64,000 nt of DNA from Symbiodinium natans (Eukaryota; Sar; Dinophyceae; Suessiales; Symbiodiniaceae): positions 638,811 to 702,810 of the forward strand of contig CAJNDS010001291.1 in the NCBI GenBank assembly GCA_905221605.1, in the 5' to 3' direction. This document shows positions 16,901 to 29,818 of this stretch, piece by piece. Position numbers and translations under genes: made by a program. Numbering within the stretch: position 1 is the first letter of the stretch; every line of letters starts with the position of its first letter. Below the pieces are notes generated by a model that was not told the origin of the DNA, searched no databases, and saw nothing but the letters and a program-made list of their open reading frames with translations.

Positions 16901-17775
16901 CAATAGCTTGAATAACCTGAGCAACCTGGGAGCCTTCCAGAAAGTCTTCAACCGGAATAGCATGAGACCAGTTAGTACGCATCTAAGAGGGTTGCACCAT
17001 GTTGCACCCCCATCGCAGACACTCTTTTGCAGTACCATCTACGATTCTGTGTGTCGTGCGTATCAGCGAAGTTGTGGACCATTTCCCCCGCGCAAGATCA
17101 GCAAATGAATGGTGGGTGCGGCAGACGTGGAGAGTAATCCCTCCCCACCAGGTTGGCGATGATGGCAAGCTTTGTGGCGATCCCTGGCACAATCAGAGCC
17201 TCAGCTGCTAAACCCACAAAGATTCCTGAAACCTGCTGCAGGAAGTGCCTGGCATCCCATGCTTGTGTATCCATGCTTGATCGGGCGCCCTAGCAGGCTA
17301 CAATGCCACAATCTCGGTGTGCGAGAAAGCCTGGAGATGGGAGCTGCTTGACCGAACCTAAAGGATCTGACTTTGCTTTTCATGTGTCATTCAGTGTCAT
17401 GCCTACCCTAATTTTGGCTCCCTCGAGGTATGCTTTGCACCTCTTCTCACAGATGGAGTCGGTGCAGGCCATGTCTGAGCCCTTTAAATTTTGTGTACCT
17501 AGCTGAAGGTTTGTTTCTGGAAGGATGCTTGGGGATGAAGAGCAGAGATAGCTGCCTTCTTTATTGCGTGCGCCGCGCTTGCCGCTGCCGTTGGCTTGAC
17601 CTTGTTGTTGTTAGCGGTGGGGCAAGTGGCGCATGCCCTGCTTGGCATCCCCCTACCCCCGCCCCTCTTGATGCAAGTCTCCCTTACAGTGAAGGCATCA
17701 GGATCCTGACTTGCATTTATGAAGCAAGTTCGGGCAAAATCCAGCGGTCTCCCACTTGCACGCCCTCTGCCAGCC

Positions 17776-17835
17776 CTCCGGAGGTGTTTCGCGATGTGAT
17801 CACCTACAGCGCAGCCATTAGCGACTGGTCATATA
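17776..17835 (+). CDS. PPR half-repeat exon candidate C
   Basis: Reads PPEVFRDVITYSAAISDW, an evident PPR helix A (DVITYSAAIS). Upstream in the same frame lie Pro/Ser-rich residues (SPTCTPSASPPEV), so the acceptor is uncertain. Same strand as the other PPR fragments. Confidence 0.45.
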
Positions 17836-19699
17836 CAATGGCATGGCAAGGTCGAATATTTCAGACAGCAAACAACCGGTCGTGAAGCTGCATCTTATGA
17901 CCTCTGGTATCCGCCTGACATATGTTCAATCAGCCGGCATGCTGCAACAGTATATGCGCAAGAGGCTGGCAGGAGGCTTGCATTTCATTCGTACAGATAT
18001 GCCTGAATCCTGGAAATCGAAAACCCTCCATCACTGCACCAAGGCTCATGCTTTGGCAGTACCTTCCTGAACTTGAAAGTTTCAAGCTGTGCAGGTGTAC
18101 ATGTTTAGACTCAAGCTTATAAAGGTCCTTAGGTTGTGCTTTCACAAGGCGCGAGGTGCGGATCAACATATCGTGGGCAGGTCACCGGGTTTGTCAAACG
18201 AGATAAGCCAGGTGCGTGCGCGAATGGTGCACAGTGGTTCCCTTCTTTGGCTTTGCTCGCGCAGCCAGGCTCTCAGAGAAAGGCTGCGGAGTTAGCTACG
18301 TCCTGAAGCCTTATGAGGATGTTGCGTGATGTTGGAGCTTAGGGCGTATGAATTATGAAAGCGTAGCTCCCAAGATTCCCCGACGGTGCAAGGCACTCCG
18401 AGACTCCAAAGTGCATTCCAAGATGACAAATGACTCCAAGATCACTCCAAAAGACTAACAACAAACGACAGTTCTGCACTTGCTGAGTTAGACTGGACTG
18501 GAGCGAAGCGAACCCATGCAACAGCCCACAACACGGGAAAGTATGCGCCTGCCATGTTTTTGCGATACGGAGCGATGCAAGCCTTTAAAAGTGCGCGGAA
18601 CCTGGACGAGAGCGTGATTTGGCACCTTTCAGGAGGCCAAAAAGCCTTCTCCTCGATTTTGCGATGGAAAAACAACATTTCGGGAGGCTTCAAGAACTGC
18701 CCCTTCCTAGGCGAGAGCGTGATTCTGGTCCAGATTGCGAGCGCCCCTCGAGCGAGCCATGTAGTGTCATTCTTGATGCAGACACCCCGCTCCCAAAGCT
18801 ATGGATAGGGGCTTGACAGAACCGACTGCGTGCTGATTGGATGGTTCAGGGATCTTGCCTCGTGCCGGAACAGCTTCAGCTTCAGTCAGAGGCCCTAACA
18901 ATTTCTTGCGATGCTTGAAATATCTTGAAATCATCTTTTGCTGCCGAGCCATCTCCTCCTTTTGGCTGGCATCTGCAGACCCGCAAAGCAGCAGTCTGTG
19001 GGATACGATTCCCTTTTTCGAAGCAGGCCTCTCGGTCATCAGGTTTGGCCTCAGCTCCACTACAATGAAGGAATGTTCACGTGCGTGTTCTTGGCAAGGC
19101 GCTTGTAGCAGCATCTACTTGGGGAAACCACTAATTGTTACGACTTCTTATACAGTGCCGCTCTCCAAGAAATGCAGTTCTTGGTACATCCTGGGCATCA
19201 GATCCCCGCTATACAAAGACTCACCTTAGCTGAAAGTGCTCCTACTGCTGGTCACTGCTGGTGAAACTTTTCTGCGAGGATGGAGCATCAAGAAGTTCTG
19301 CCCACAGACTCTCGGTGCAAATGTCACTTTGAATCGGAAGGTTCGATGGAGCTGTCACACCTGTGTACCAGCGAATGCTGGAAGGTCTATTTCTGCTTTT
19401 GGGCCCGGAAGGCGCAACCGGCGCATGATCAGCCCCCCGGGTGGCTTGAGACCCCCGAATGGAAACTGTTTTTTTTGCACGCCCGACCCGACCCCAAGCG
19501 TCCATGCTTCATCCCAGAGTCGTTCAGCACCATATGCTGCGTCCACCTCGTTTGGGTTTTGCCCACCATGCTCATTCAGAGCTGCAAGCTGTTCCCTGCC
19601 TCGGGCACCTGGTAACTTGGTAGAGGAGGCGATCAGTAAGGCAGCATCTACTGAAACTATTGATTTTCTTGAGTTGAATCCAATACCGGAAGATCACAG

Positions 19700-19775
19700 G
19701 ACTTCACCTACAACGCATTGATCACGGCCTGCGGCCGCGCGGGCCACTGGGAGCTGGCATTGTGGTTCCTGCACA
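19700..19775 (+). CDS. PPR half-repeat exon candidate D
   Basis: CAG at 19697-19699 is a splice acceptor; the exon then reads DFTYNALITACGRAGHWELA, the best PPR match in the window. A GT donor candidate lies a few bases after the LALW codons (GTGGTT). Dinoflagellate PPR genes often have many introns, which suits one repeat piece per exon. Confidence 0.55.
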
Positions 19776-20317
19776 GGCATTGGGGCTCTCGTCCGCAATG
19801 GTTCGGCTTTAGAGTTCAGGGCTGAGGCGGCAAGGCGACAAGACAAGGTCTCAGAGCCGGAATGCTTCGATCTTTTTTCATTTTTCCGGCACGACCATGC
19901 GTAACTTTAGGACATGAACATGGTTGAGTTCAGGGTTTGCTGAGGCTTGTTTTGCCAAGATGGTGGCCTGTGAACTTTGCAAGCCCACATACAAAGCAAA
20001 TGTCTGTCCAAGTGCCCAGCACATCATACACAAACTCCATGCAACTGTCAACCTTGCACAGGGATCGTCCTTTGCACAGGCAATCCGTGGACCAGATGCC
20101 GCTGGAGGTGGCAAATCCATGCAAACCCCCTCCTCAACATATTCATGCGTTGCAAACCCCATCACTATAATAATTAACTGCTTAAGTTTGCTCTTTTCTG
20201 AATCTGGGCTCGGAGATCTTGACATGAATCTCGTCTGCAGCATCTCCCGTTGAGATTTGGCGGGCGCATGCTTGGCATTGAAGATCGTTTTGGGGATTCA
20301 GAGTTTAGAGACGTCAG

Positions 20318-20375
20318 GTCATCAGCTACAATGCCGCCATCAGCGCCTGTCAGATGCTTGGTTCTGTCGCGGTGC
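20318..20375 (+). CDS. PPR half-repeat exon candidate E
   Basis: The acceptor CAG ends at 20317; the exon reads VISYNAAISACQMLG, followed directly by a GT (GTTCTG) that could be the donor. The start of the motif and its splice phase match candidates B and D. Confidence 0.5.
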
Positions 20376-21250
20376 CGCTGCAATGACCCATGTGGCTAAA
20401 GACCAACTTTGCTTCGCATCGACTTTGTGACCGTGCACATTAGGGTTTTGTTGTTTAGTGCAGACATGTCAAGCCTAGACAAATTAGTCACGAGCAGTGT
20501 CGTGATAAGCGCGGCAAAACGATTTGGGATGGGGACGACAGGGTCAAGAGCAACGGGGACATGCTTGCTCATGAAAAAGATGTCGCAGCCGAGGAAGGCT
20601 TCGCAGTGGGCCAAGGGTCTGTACCTTCTCGCATGCGGCTTGGCGCCATCCATCGCCATCCCCTCAATCAGATGATCATGACGCCAACAACAGCAAGATG
20701 AGACGTGGATCGGACCGAAGCCTTGCCTGCAGTGTGCGCGTGTGAGAGTCGAAAGCCGGCAGCCGGTTGATGATCGAAGCGAATCTTCGTTAATCACAGG
20801 TTTTCTCCCAAAGCTGCGTGCAAACTTCTTCGTGGGCCACGGCTGATGACCCTGTGAGCTTCGCAGTGTTCCCCCCGGCAAGGGTTGGAGTTAGAGTCGA
20901 GGAGGAAAAGGAACAGCCACCGACCTCTTTTTTTAACCCTCGACAGGCACTCACTTTTTCATCGGCTGAAAAGGGTGTGCCGAACCCTCTGCCCTCCTGG
21001 CAATGTCTGTGTCGAACTTGACCACCTGTCAATCACAGCATCTTCCAATATCCAGAAAGGCAACTTAGGAACACCCACAGCACCGACATACTGACCCTGG
21101 ACGCTAAAGCAGCTGAAGATCACACAGGCACTGTTTGTCTGGTGGCTAGGGCAGCTGGGTATCGAGCAGGGAGCCCCATTAAGACCAAAAGCCCAGCATC
21201 GGCACCAGAAGTTCGCTTTGATTTCGACTGTACAGTCGCCAACACCCTCC

Positions 21251-21353
<103 letters not shown>

Positions 21354-21916
21354 CTCGGATTTGCTGGCAATTTAACTACCAGGAGCTGCGTGCTTGCATA
21401 AAGTGGTCTTCATGGTATTGGCACTTCTAGACCATTCGCAAGCAATACTTAAAGCCACTTGCCTTGGCAAGGCCGCTACAACAGCAGTTGCTTTCGTCGC
21501 GTGGCGCCAGCATGTCTTGTTGAAAAGTTGTGGGAATAGCCCCAATTGATGTCAACTAACCGTTAATGTGGAATCTAGACCTGGAGCTCCTGAGTCCGGG
21601 CAGTGAGCTTAAGGCATGACCCTCCTTGAAGTGGAGCCGAACGAGATCAGCTCCGTGCTCACACATGCTCTTTGTTGGGTTCCAGGTATGGGATGCAGTT
21701 GTTGGAAAGCTGTCTACGCGTAATAGTCGTACACACTCGTGCTTTGTAGTTGCGGCAACGTGGCGGACAAAGCAAGCCTTTCCGAAAGCCTCGAGGCCCT
21801 GAGCGATCTAGCATCCTCAAGTCTCAAGTGAAAGCCTAAGCTGCCTAGTGATAATTAGTGATACACGCCGTTTCCGGCTGGCCTGAACACGCTTCAGAAC
21901 TTCAGACCCTTCCCAG

Positions 21917-21990
21917 GCTTTACTGCAGCCGTCAGTGCCTGTGAGCAAGCCTGCCGAGATGCAAACGCGCTGCAAACAGCCTTTGACTAA
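21917..21990 (+). CDS. PPR half-repeat exon candidate F
   Basis: CAG at 21914-21916, then GFTAAVSACEQACRDANALQ, a diverged PPR A-helix (TAAVSACE). A weaker seventh candidate (NAAMVSPC) follows an AG at 22361-22362. From 21991 to 24359 no other gene is supported. Confidence 0.4.
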
Positions 21991-24359
21991 AGAAAAGTCT
22001 AAGAGGATGTATTCGGGGCCAATCGGTCGCGCCCAACAGAAATCACTGCCCAAGCAGACCGGCCTGCCATTGCAGAGAGTATTGTTGAGTAGAGGTCTTC
22101 AGTCTAGAGGTCAGGGCTGTTACCTGAGAGTCCGCACATCTCAAGATCAAGGCTCAAAGACACAACTTTGAAGGTTGGATTGCCGGATTCTGGTTTGTTT
22201 GAAGTTTATCTGCTTTGACCTGGCGATCCAGGCAGCTCCAGATTGACACCGGAAACAGGCGTGCTCTCCAGGCCCCCGCAGCGAGACTTGATGAAGACCA
22301 CCCAATGGTGCCATGCCCCTGGGCGAGCAAACATCCCCTTTTGTGCAGGCATGCCCCTGCAGTAATGCTGCGATGGTGAGTCCCTGTAGTGCTAGATTTC
22401 TTCGGTCAGCATCTGGTCAGCAACTTCGTTGGCAACTCGCGGCCCAACTTTCTTGAAGCATTGCTAGTGTTTCAACAGCCTTCGCTGAGATCAGACTCTT
22501 GCCACATTCCCACCAACGAGAACACCTCGGACTTGAAATCGCTAGTTTTCCCACGCTTTCTTCAGACAAACGACATGATGTCCGAAAGATCGCAAGGCGA
22601 TGGCTGAAACAGGTACCTCCCCATTCTTGCAGGGATCCAAGCAGCCCTCAGAAGTGGCTGGGGACCCAGCCTCTATCCATCTCGACAATCTTGAAGAACC
22701 GTGAAGCCACGCATGGCATAGCAGGCGCCGCGAGAAACAGAGAGCAAACGCATGTGACCACGTTCTGGGCCCCCATTCCGTTCTGGGTGTACTCAGGGGA
22801 ACTGATGACGCGACGTGGCTCGGCATGCACGCAACGCAGGTCCATTTGTTCATGTTCCTTTGCTGAGCTTGCCAGAGCACGTCAAAATCATGTGCGCATG
22901 CTGCTGGGTTTTCTTCAGCCTGACAAAACAGGTTCCGTCTTCAATGAAAGAGGAAGTAATCGAGGTTTTGTCAGACTCCTCAAGTGCAACCCTGGGTTTC
23001 CTGATACTTCTTTTACAGCAGTGCCAGAACAAAATGTCGAAAACAATCTAATCGCGCAGCAATGATGGGGTTTCCAGATTCTGAAGCAGCCGAGTTGTTC
23101 AGCTCAATTTCCCGGAAGTCGTAGGGGGTTTGTCGGGAACGCGAAGCATTTCCACCTAAGAGCGCGCATCTCAAATCGATTCTGCCTCAAAACTAACCGC
23201 TCCCCCTAAGGCATGGTTGAGGAGACGCACACATCCCAGGGTGTCAGATCCTCACTTGGGATGGTGAGCATTTTCGGGGAGCCACCGAATTTTGGGCCTG
23301 TAGTACATATGTAGTTAGAAGCATCTTGAAGTTTGCAGCATTTTGCAGCCTGCCAACAACATAAAGCATGTGGGGCTTGGACCGGTCTGGCTTTGATCAT
23401 GTGCGAGCTCCGGCATGAAGTGCTCTTGGCATGCCGAAATGGTAATGTTGCATCACTGTTGCATCACTGTTGCATCGTTCAACACAGCCCGGTACTTACC
23501 AAAGCCTCTGCTGCAGTGTTGCAGCTGTGGTTCATGGGAAGATGCGGCTTGGCCCTGCTTTTCCAGGCTCAAAGTAGCCAGCACATTGCGAAAAGGGAAG
23601 TACATGGGCCATGGCGGCAGCCAGGTCTGTGACGCGAATGCCCGCCGAGGCACACTTCCTGAACTTAAACCGAAGTTCACCTCCCTCAAACCGCAGCCCT
23701 ATAGACTGATTCTTATATCAATGCTCAACACTAGACTGAGTACTCTTATCCGTAGACACAAAGCAAAGGGGTTTGGGTGTGGGCGATTAGGCATGCGAAA
23801 GTTCAGCGAAAGGAGTTTTTGTCGCGAAAGATGCATGTTTGGGACCACAAAGCAGATCAGTTGCCCCAATCTAGCATCAATGCCCGTGTTCCGCTTGCGT
23901 CTCTTTGACATTGCTCAATACTCATTTTTGGCGCGAGTGAATTGACCCCTCGACTTCTGCGTTTCCCCCAGTACTGGTATGTATCACGTACCCTTGATAA
24001 GGCTTGGGCCCTGAACTTGCCGTGCATCGTAAACTTCGTAAACCTGTCCAGGATGAAGGCTGCCATGATTGCAGCTGCTTCCAGAAGGGCCCAGCACGCA
24101 TAGCACGCGCAGCGGAGACTTGGGAACACGTTGGCCAAGGCCAGGGAGGGTGGCGAGTTTGAGTGGAAAAGAAAAGGATGTAGTTCTCCGTGACCAAGAT
24201 TAGTGAATTTACTTTGCTTTGCACGTGTTGCGTGATCTGGGTTTCTAGGACGAAGGTTCTGAAGTCGGAGGTCTTGGTAGCGAAATTGATGGAGAAGTGC
24301 TGTTGGTGTCTGGTTGCAGACATAAATCCCTTCTTCTGACAAGGCAAAGGCTCCTACAG

Positions 24360-25967
24360 CAAAGTGGAACAGGTTCGCTACGTGGGTTCTGGCCAAGGGA
24401 GCTACGTGCAGGAGCTCATTTCCACCTATGATGGGTATCGTGTGCGGCCTGGCTGCGTAGCCTGCCTTGCGCTTCTATTGCTGCTCGCCATGGGCACGAT
24501 ATTCTTCGTCGTAGCCCACCACCGCCTCAATCAGGGGCAGAACGACGATTATCAGAGCCCACCCTTGATCTATGATTGTTCCAGAGGGGCTGACATTCGA
24601 CTATGGTCACCGGAGCAGCAGGATTTTTGCTGCATTCATGAGGGCCTTGCATGTCCCAGGCCAGCCGAACCAGCCGAGCGATATGACTGTGACGCAGGGT
24701 TCAGACACTGGAAAACTGACTGGTCGCCAGGTCAGCAACGCTTCTGTTGCTACAAGCACAGAAAGGCCTGCAAGGTTAAGATCGTTCATGACACTAGGCT
24801 ATGCGAGGCTCCCGCAGGAACGCTTTCTCCTTATTACCATTAATTGACTTTTTGAATTTCTTCGAAGAGCTTCCAAGCAGCAAAATCATCGGGCACCAAG
24901 GACATCAAGTACGTGCCGGTAGTTCACACGAAGAAGGTGAACAAGTACGTCCAGCAGCCACCTCACTACATCTACAAGACCCGCTACAAGACCATCACCC
25001 GCAGGAAATACGTTCCCGTGCCGGTACCGACTCCGGGCAAGACAAAGGTGCTTGTGCAGCACGTGCCCGTACCCATGCCGAGCAAAACAAAGGTGCTTGT
25101 GAAGCGCGTGCCGGTACCGATGCCAGGCAAAACAAAGGTGCTCATTAAGCATGTGGTGGAACGTGTGCCGGTGCCAAAGGTGCTCGTGAAGCATGTGGTG
25201 GAACGTGTGCCGGTGCCAAAGGTGATTGTCAAACATGTTGTGGAGCATGTGCCCGTTCCGACGAACGTCATGGGACATGCCGTGCAGGTTTCCACACAAA
25301 ATCTCGATCACATCCAGTATGATTGTGAGGCAGGTCACATGAACTCCAAGTACGGTTGGTCCGAGTCAAAAAAACGGTGGTGCTGTTCGCATTTCCAAAA
25401 GGGCTGCAGCTTTTCCTCTGGCTGTGAGACTCCCTGCACACTGGCGGGTCAGCAAGCAGAGGCGCAGAACACATGTGCCAGCAGCACACGATGGGCAGCG
25501 AGGAGCATGTTTGCTGGACGCAACGACGCATGCCAGTTGGCATTCCACGAGGTCGCAATGAACTGTGCTTGGTGCCATGGTTGCGAATTGCGCGAGGTGG
25601 GTTGCAAAGCCGAGCCTCTTCGTGGCATGCAGCCAATGCAGCCCCATCCGCTTCACAAGTGGAGCGAGGGGATACATGTGGCCAAGCAGGTGAGCACCGG
25701 GCGGCATTCGTCTGGTGCTCAGCAGGAACACTCGCATCCAGCCTTCCGCTGCGACTCGACACATCGAGCCACATGGTCTCTAGGACATACAAACTGGCAA
25801 CATTTTGAGCTGTGTGCCTTCTCAATGTCCTTGGAGCATAAAGAAATTCATTGGTAAAGATGAGTCAACTTAAAACGCTTTGGGATCCACAGCCTCTCAG
25901 GTCCCCGGCCCAGGCCATTTGGTGTTGTGATGAGCGTGGCATGGGCTGCGCCCAACCCGGGGAATGA
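24360..25967 (+). CDS. Membrane-anchored protein with Cys-rich DC..W..W-CC..GC repeats, spliced (gene 1 of 2)
   Basis: One transmembrane helix (CLALLLLLAMGTIFFVV) is followed by Cys-rich repeats of the form DCxxGxxxWxxxWSxxxxxxCCxxxxxGC, at least four here. Between them lies a Val/Pro/Lys-rich stretch with repeats like KVLVKHVVERVPVP, and a second Cys module (CETPC...CELREVGC). An intron at 24775-24900 (GT-AG, 126 bp) keeps the frame, although the KVKIVHD just past that donor resembles the paralogue at 44.4 kb, so the donor may lie further on. A second intron at 25776-25900 (GT-AG, 125 bp) splits a Trp codon and restores a perfect repeat, ending at the TGA at 25965-25967. The first Met lies in an exon upstream of 24360 that I cannot place. 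It is probably a surface or vesicle protein; function is unknown. Confidence 0.7.
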
Positions 25968-27580
25968 ATGATGCTAATCGTGCCCTTGCTCAGCGTTCGG
26001 ATCCTGTCCGTTCTAGAATCTCAAAATTTCTCAAATCTCGGATCTCCACAAGAGAATGCCTTCTTCAAGCTGTAGGATTTGGGATGTTGAAGAAAGAGTC
26101 CAATGATTCCAATATATCCCAAAGCCAAATTGCTATCCCTGGGTGGGTGCAGTGTGCAGCGAATTCGCCTTCTGATAGAAAGTTGTTCCTTGTCATTGAA
26201 GAAAAGCTGAAACCCCCTCATTGCAGTCCTCCCTCCACACAAACCCTTGAAATCGATTTCCACCGCGTCCCCTTAGGCCCAAAGAGCCGCAAGACTTGGC
26301 CGGACAATGCTCAGCTGACCTCAAAACTGCCTGTGGCAGCAGAAAAGGGCAGGGCGAGCACAACATGACCCCTTAACATCATAAGACATTCTGTAAGTCT
26401 ATGCACAGCTGCTCTCTAGAACTTGAGTATTTCAGTTGCGGGTAGTCATCATGGTTTTGGTTCAGGATAGAGAAGGCTTTAGTGGGAATTCGGTTCAAGC
26501 GCCCACGGCTTGAACATGAGGTCGTACCAGTGTCGTACCACTCGGAATGAGGCATATGGTGGAACCTTCTGTGCAAAGTCCCAGATTCCCTCACCATCAC
26601 GACTCAGCACGCACGAATCAACAATTGTAGAGGCCCCAAGGCACCGAGCACACCCTGAAGCCCCAAATGCTACCCTGAAGTATTCAGCTTGCGGAAAGGG
26701 ATTGAGGGAAAAAACGAGGTTGATGTAGTTACAGGTTTCTTACATTGTCTTACATAGTATTGCATAGTTTTCTTGAAGAACGGTTTCATCCAGATGCCTC
26801 ATGCAAGGTAGTTTCAAAAACGTATCACGGCCCCCTCACTCCCTCCACCAAAAAACACAGGACCCCGTGCTAGCTTCCTCAACGCTAACGCTGAAGACCA
26901 GACCGAGGTCGCAGCCCACCCCCGCAGCCTTGGCCTGACCAACTGAGACGCAGAGAGCAGGAGCTCATGTCGGGAAGGGCTCACAGAGAATGGCTTGGCT
27001 GTGGCTTAGGAAACACCGGGGAACTTTTCATGACCTGACACATCCTCAAACCCCTTGATTGAAACCAGAAAGAGAGAGAGTGAGAGAGGAAAAAAAAAAC
27101 ATGCATGGTTTGGCTGGTTGTCGTGGCTTTGGAGACCCTGGCGTTTTTCGTGTTCGCCTCGGGCCTGAAACTCGGCGTTGCCCGGTTTGCAGTCTGAACA
27201 CGGGGGCCCCCAAACTTCCAGATAAGACAAGCCACAAACGCACTCGAACCAGCTGTTTATCTGACTTGCGTGAAAGGCGATCCTTCCCTTCTGCAGCTTG
27301 GTTGGAAATAGAAAGGCCAGCAAAAACCAAAGGGGCCCAGTTTGCCAAGTCAGTTTGAGGTTCACAGGGATTCGTGGCGCTAAGCTCAGCTTCGTGCCCT
27401 GCTGCGTGTGGTGATTGTTGATCAAGGCTTGGCAAGAGATTGATCATAACAAATCAAAAGCAGAGCAATACAGGCCAGCTGCGCGGAAAAGCAGAACCAC
27501 CATTTAGTGGGAGCAGTGGATCGGGCATGGTGTCTGCTGCTAGTGATGGTTGATCCTCACATGTAGCACTCACAACGCGC
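25968..27580. other. Intergenic, no supported gene
   Basis: Only short frames on both strands, none with a domain. A purine-rich tract lies at about 27070-27100. Confidence 0.4.
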
Positions 27581-29818
27581 ATGCCGGTGCCATGGTCTTC
27601 GAAGAGGCACCGTTCCTACATCGCTCACATAGCCGATAGGGCTCTCACCGTAAAAAAACTGAACGACTTGCGAACTTTCCTCAAACGGCTGTGCAAAGCC
27701 CGGATCTTGCACCGGCCCGGGACGCAAGACCACTTGACCTGGCATACCATCAATCTCTACGACGTAACCGATGCGGTGATTAAGCCTGTGATCTACTTCA
27801 GGGAACAAGAGCACAAGGTCTCGCGTGGCCAAGAAGCCATTCCGTTTTGGAAGTCTGTTTTGTGCTCTTCTAGCGTGGGCCCTGCAAGCCCTGCATCTGT
27901 AAGGACGCCCACCGGCTTCAAAGGTTTTTCTTGGGCAGAGCTTGTTAATGCGGCTCCCCTTCGGCCGCAGATCATGGTGAGTCACTGGTGGGGTGGAAGA
28001 TTCAGCGATTTCATGTCAGCCATCGACAATGTCGTGGATGACCGATCATTGAGCATCAATGCGACAATTTGGACTTGCACCTTTGCCAACAATCAGTTTG
28101 GTGAGAACCTCGGTGATAGTATCATGGAGACCCCTTTCGTCAGGGCCATTGAGTTTGCAGAGGTAACTATCCTCATGGTAGATCGTGATGCTGGATCGTT
28201 GAGGAGGAGTTGGTGCTGTTTGGAGCTCCACTACACCATCAAACTGGAGAGAAACTTTGAACTCTACACTTCAGCTGGCTTAGTGGGATCTTCCGCTGTA
28301 TCATCTGGCCCACTGGTGGACGCCGTTTCAGCATGGGATGTACGGGACAGCCAGGCTTCTGAGATGGCGTACAGGCGGCAGATTTTGAATTTCATTGCTG
28401 GAGAGCCTGAGAAGCATGGCCTGCTGACCGTAGATGGGACTGCTGATGGAAAACTCGTGTTGATTGATGGCCGGCCACAGCTGGATGAAGGTCAAGATAG
28501 ATTCCGAGAAGAGCAGGCCCTCCTAACAAATCATCGCAAGGCCTTCGAAGACCTCAACATGGATGTACGTGTCTCAGTGATCGGCCGGATTGGCCTGACC
28601 AAGAAGCCAAAAGGATGCCTTTTACCAGACTTATTCCAGCGAGGAATGAGTTTGGGCCAGCTTCGGACATTCGCCCGGAAGGCGAAGGCGGTGCTAGGCA
28701 GATCGTTGCCCGATGTGCCATGGGAGAACATGCCTGTTTGGCAACTCTGCCAGCACTTCATCGTTCCAGAGACTGCCAAAAGAAATTGCTCATATGCAGA
28801 GCTTGTGGTGGATGGGCCGCAGCTTCCAGACTTTTTCGTAGATTATCATTTCAACATGTATTTTGCAGACGTCATGTCTTCAATCGAATGGTTCGCGGAA
28901 GCCATGAAACTGAAGGACTCCATTATTTTCTTTTTCAGCCTCTTAGCATTCAACCAGGAACCGGAAGTCCTGTCGTCAGATATGCGCAGGTGTTATTTTG
29001 TGGAGGGACAACTAAGCCTCGACCAGGCACAGCTCGAATGCCAGGGTGTGCTTTTGACCACTGGTGACCATGTGGTAGAATGTAGCACAGGGCAAATCCA
29101 GCCGTGGAATATGTCCCGGGCATGGCGCTGTTACACGATTGAGTGTGCGTCGCGCTTGGGGCAAGATATCTACGTTGGTTGCCCCACAGGCGTAATGGCC
29201 TGCACAAGGCTTTTTCCGAATGGCCATTCCAAGGTTGGTTCCATGTCACGACATGTGGCACAGGCCATGTTTGATGTGGATATCGGAAACTCTGTGTGCG
29301 CAAGAGAGCCAGATCGGAGAAGCATTTTGGCTTTCATCCAAGAAGGGTCTGGTGATGGGAAGGGAATCGAGAGGCTGCAGAGGAGAATCCAGCGTTGGGC
29401 TGCATTTCATTTGGTTTCAGAGCTGGCAGCATCCGACCAGGACCTTGACAAGCTTTCGGAAGTGTGCTCACTACGTGGCTTTAGCGTCAACGCTGAGCTT
29501 GCCAAAGGTATCCTAGGAGAGTCGACTTTGCACGATGCTGTGGCAGCAGGGTCGTACGCCACAGTTTGGCGCCTCCTTGAGTGGTTCACACCAGACCCTA
29601 CGGATGAAATGCACGAGACGCCCCTGCATTACGCTGCACTGGCTGGCGACAGTCGCATGGTCCAACTGCTCTTGGAGGCCAGGGCCGACCCATACATGGA
29701 ATCGGTGTTTGGCGAGACTCCGCTGAACGTCGCGCGTGATGGAGCCGCTGCCTTCCTCGGCTACGATTCCTCTGCAGTAGCACCTCTGATTGAGGCTGCT
29801 GAGCTTTGCGCAACCTGA
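27581..29818 (+). CDS. Protein with two TIR-like modules and C-terminal ankyrin repeats
   Basis: 745 residues, no intron needed. Residues ~130-225 start MVSHWWGGRFSDFMSAID, continue with WTCTFANNQ and end SLRRSWCCLELHYT, a TIR-like alpha/beta module of a kind seen in many dinoflagellate proteins. Residues ~415-600 repeat the pattern in decayed form: YHFNMYFADVMSSIE, FFFSLLAFNQ, MSRAWRCYTIECAS. Both modules end in a similar helix (RRQILNFIAG against RRSILAFIQEG). Residues ~648-730 contain two ankyrin repeats (ETPLHYAALAGDSRMVQLLL, then GETPLNVA). It is probably a cytosolic scaffold or signalling protein; whether either module hydrolyses NAD is unknown. Confidence 0.8.
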   Translation: MPVPWSSKRHRSYIAHIADRALTVKKLNDLRTFLKRLCKARILHRPGTQDHLTWHTINLYDVTDAVIKPVIYFREQEHKVSRGQEAIPFWKSVLCSSSVGPASPASVRTPTGFKGFSWAELVNAAPLRPQIMVSHWWGGRFSDFMSAIDNVVDDRSLSINATIWTCTFANNQFGENLGDSIMETPFVRAIEFAEVTILMVDRDAGSLRRSWCCLELHYTIKLERNFELYTSAGLVGSSAVSSGPLVDAVSAWDVRDSQASEMAYRRQILNFIAGEPEKHGLLTVDGTADGKLVLIDGRPQLDEGQDRFREEQALLTNHRKAFEDLNMDVRVSVIGRIGLTKKPKGCLLPDLFQRGMSLGQLRTFARKAKAVLGRSLPDVPWENMPVWQLCQHFIVPETAKRNCSYAELVVDGPQLPDFFVDYHFNMYFADVMSSIEWFAEAMKLKDSIIFFFSLLAFNQEPEVLSSDMRRCYFVEGQLSLDQAQLECQGVLLTTGDHVVECSTGQIQPWNMSRAWRCYTIECASRLGQDIYVGCPTGVMACTRLFPNGHSKVGSMSRHVAQAMFDVDIGNSVCAREPDRRSILAFIQEGSGDGKGIERLQRRIQRWAAFHLVSELAASDQDLDKLSEVCSLRGFSVNAELAKGILGESTLHDAVAAGSYATVWRLLEWFTPDPTDEMHETPLHYAALAGDSRMVQLLLEARADPYMESVFGETPLNVARDGAAAFLGYDSSAVAPLIEAAELCAT

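Noticed and set aside
17409-17420. Second spliced-leader relict (AATTTTGGCTC)
   Set aside because: Only about 10 nt match and the final AAG is missing; such a match is not unlikely in 64 kb, and no gene follows.
22499-23065. 188-codon + strand frame
   Set aside because: No domain, no coding-like pattern, and overlapped by equally long antisense frames; random length is possible in GC-rich DNA.
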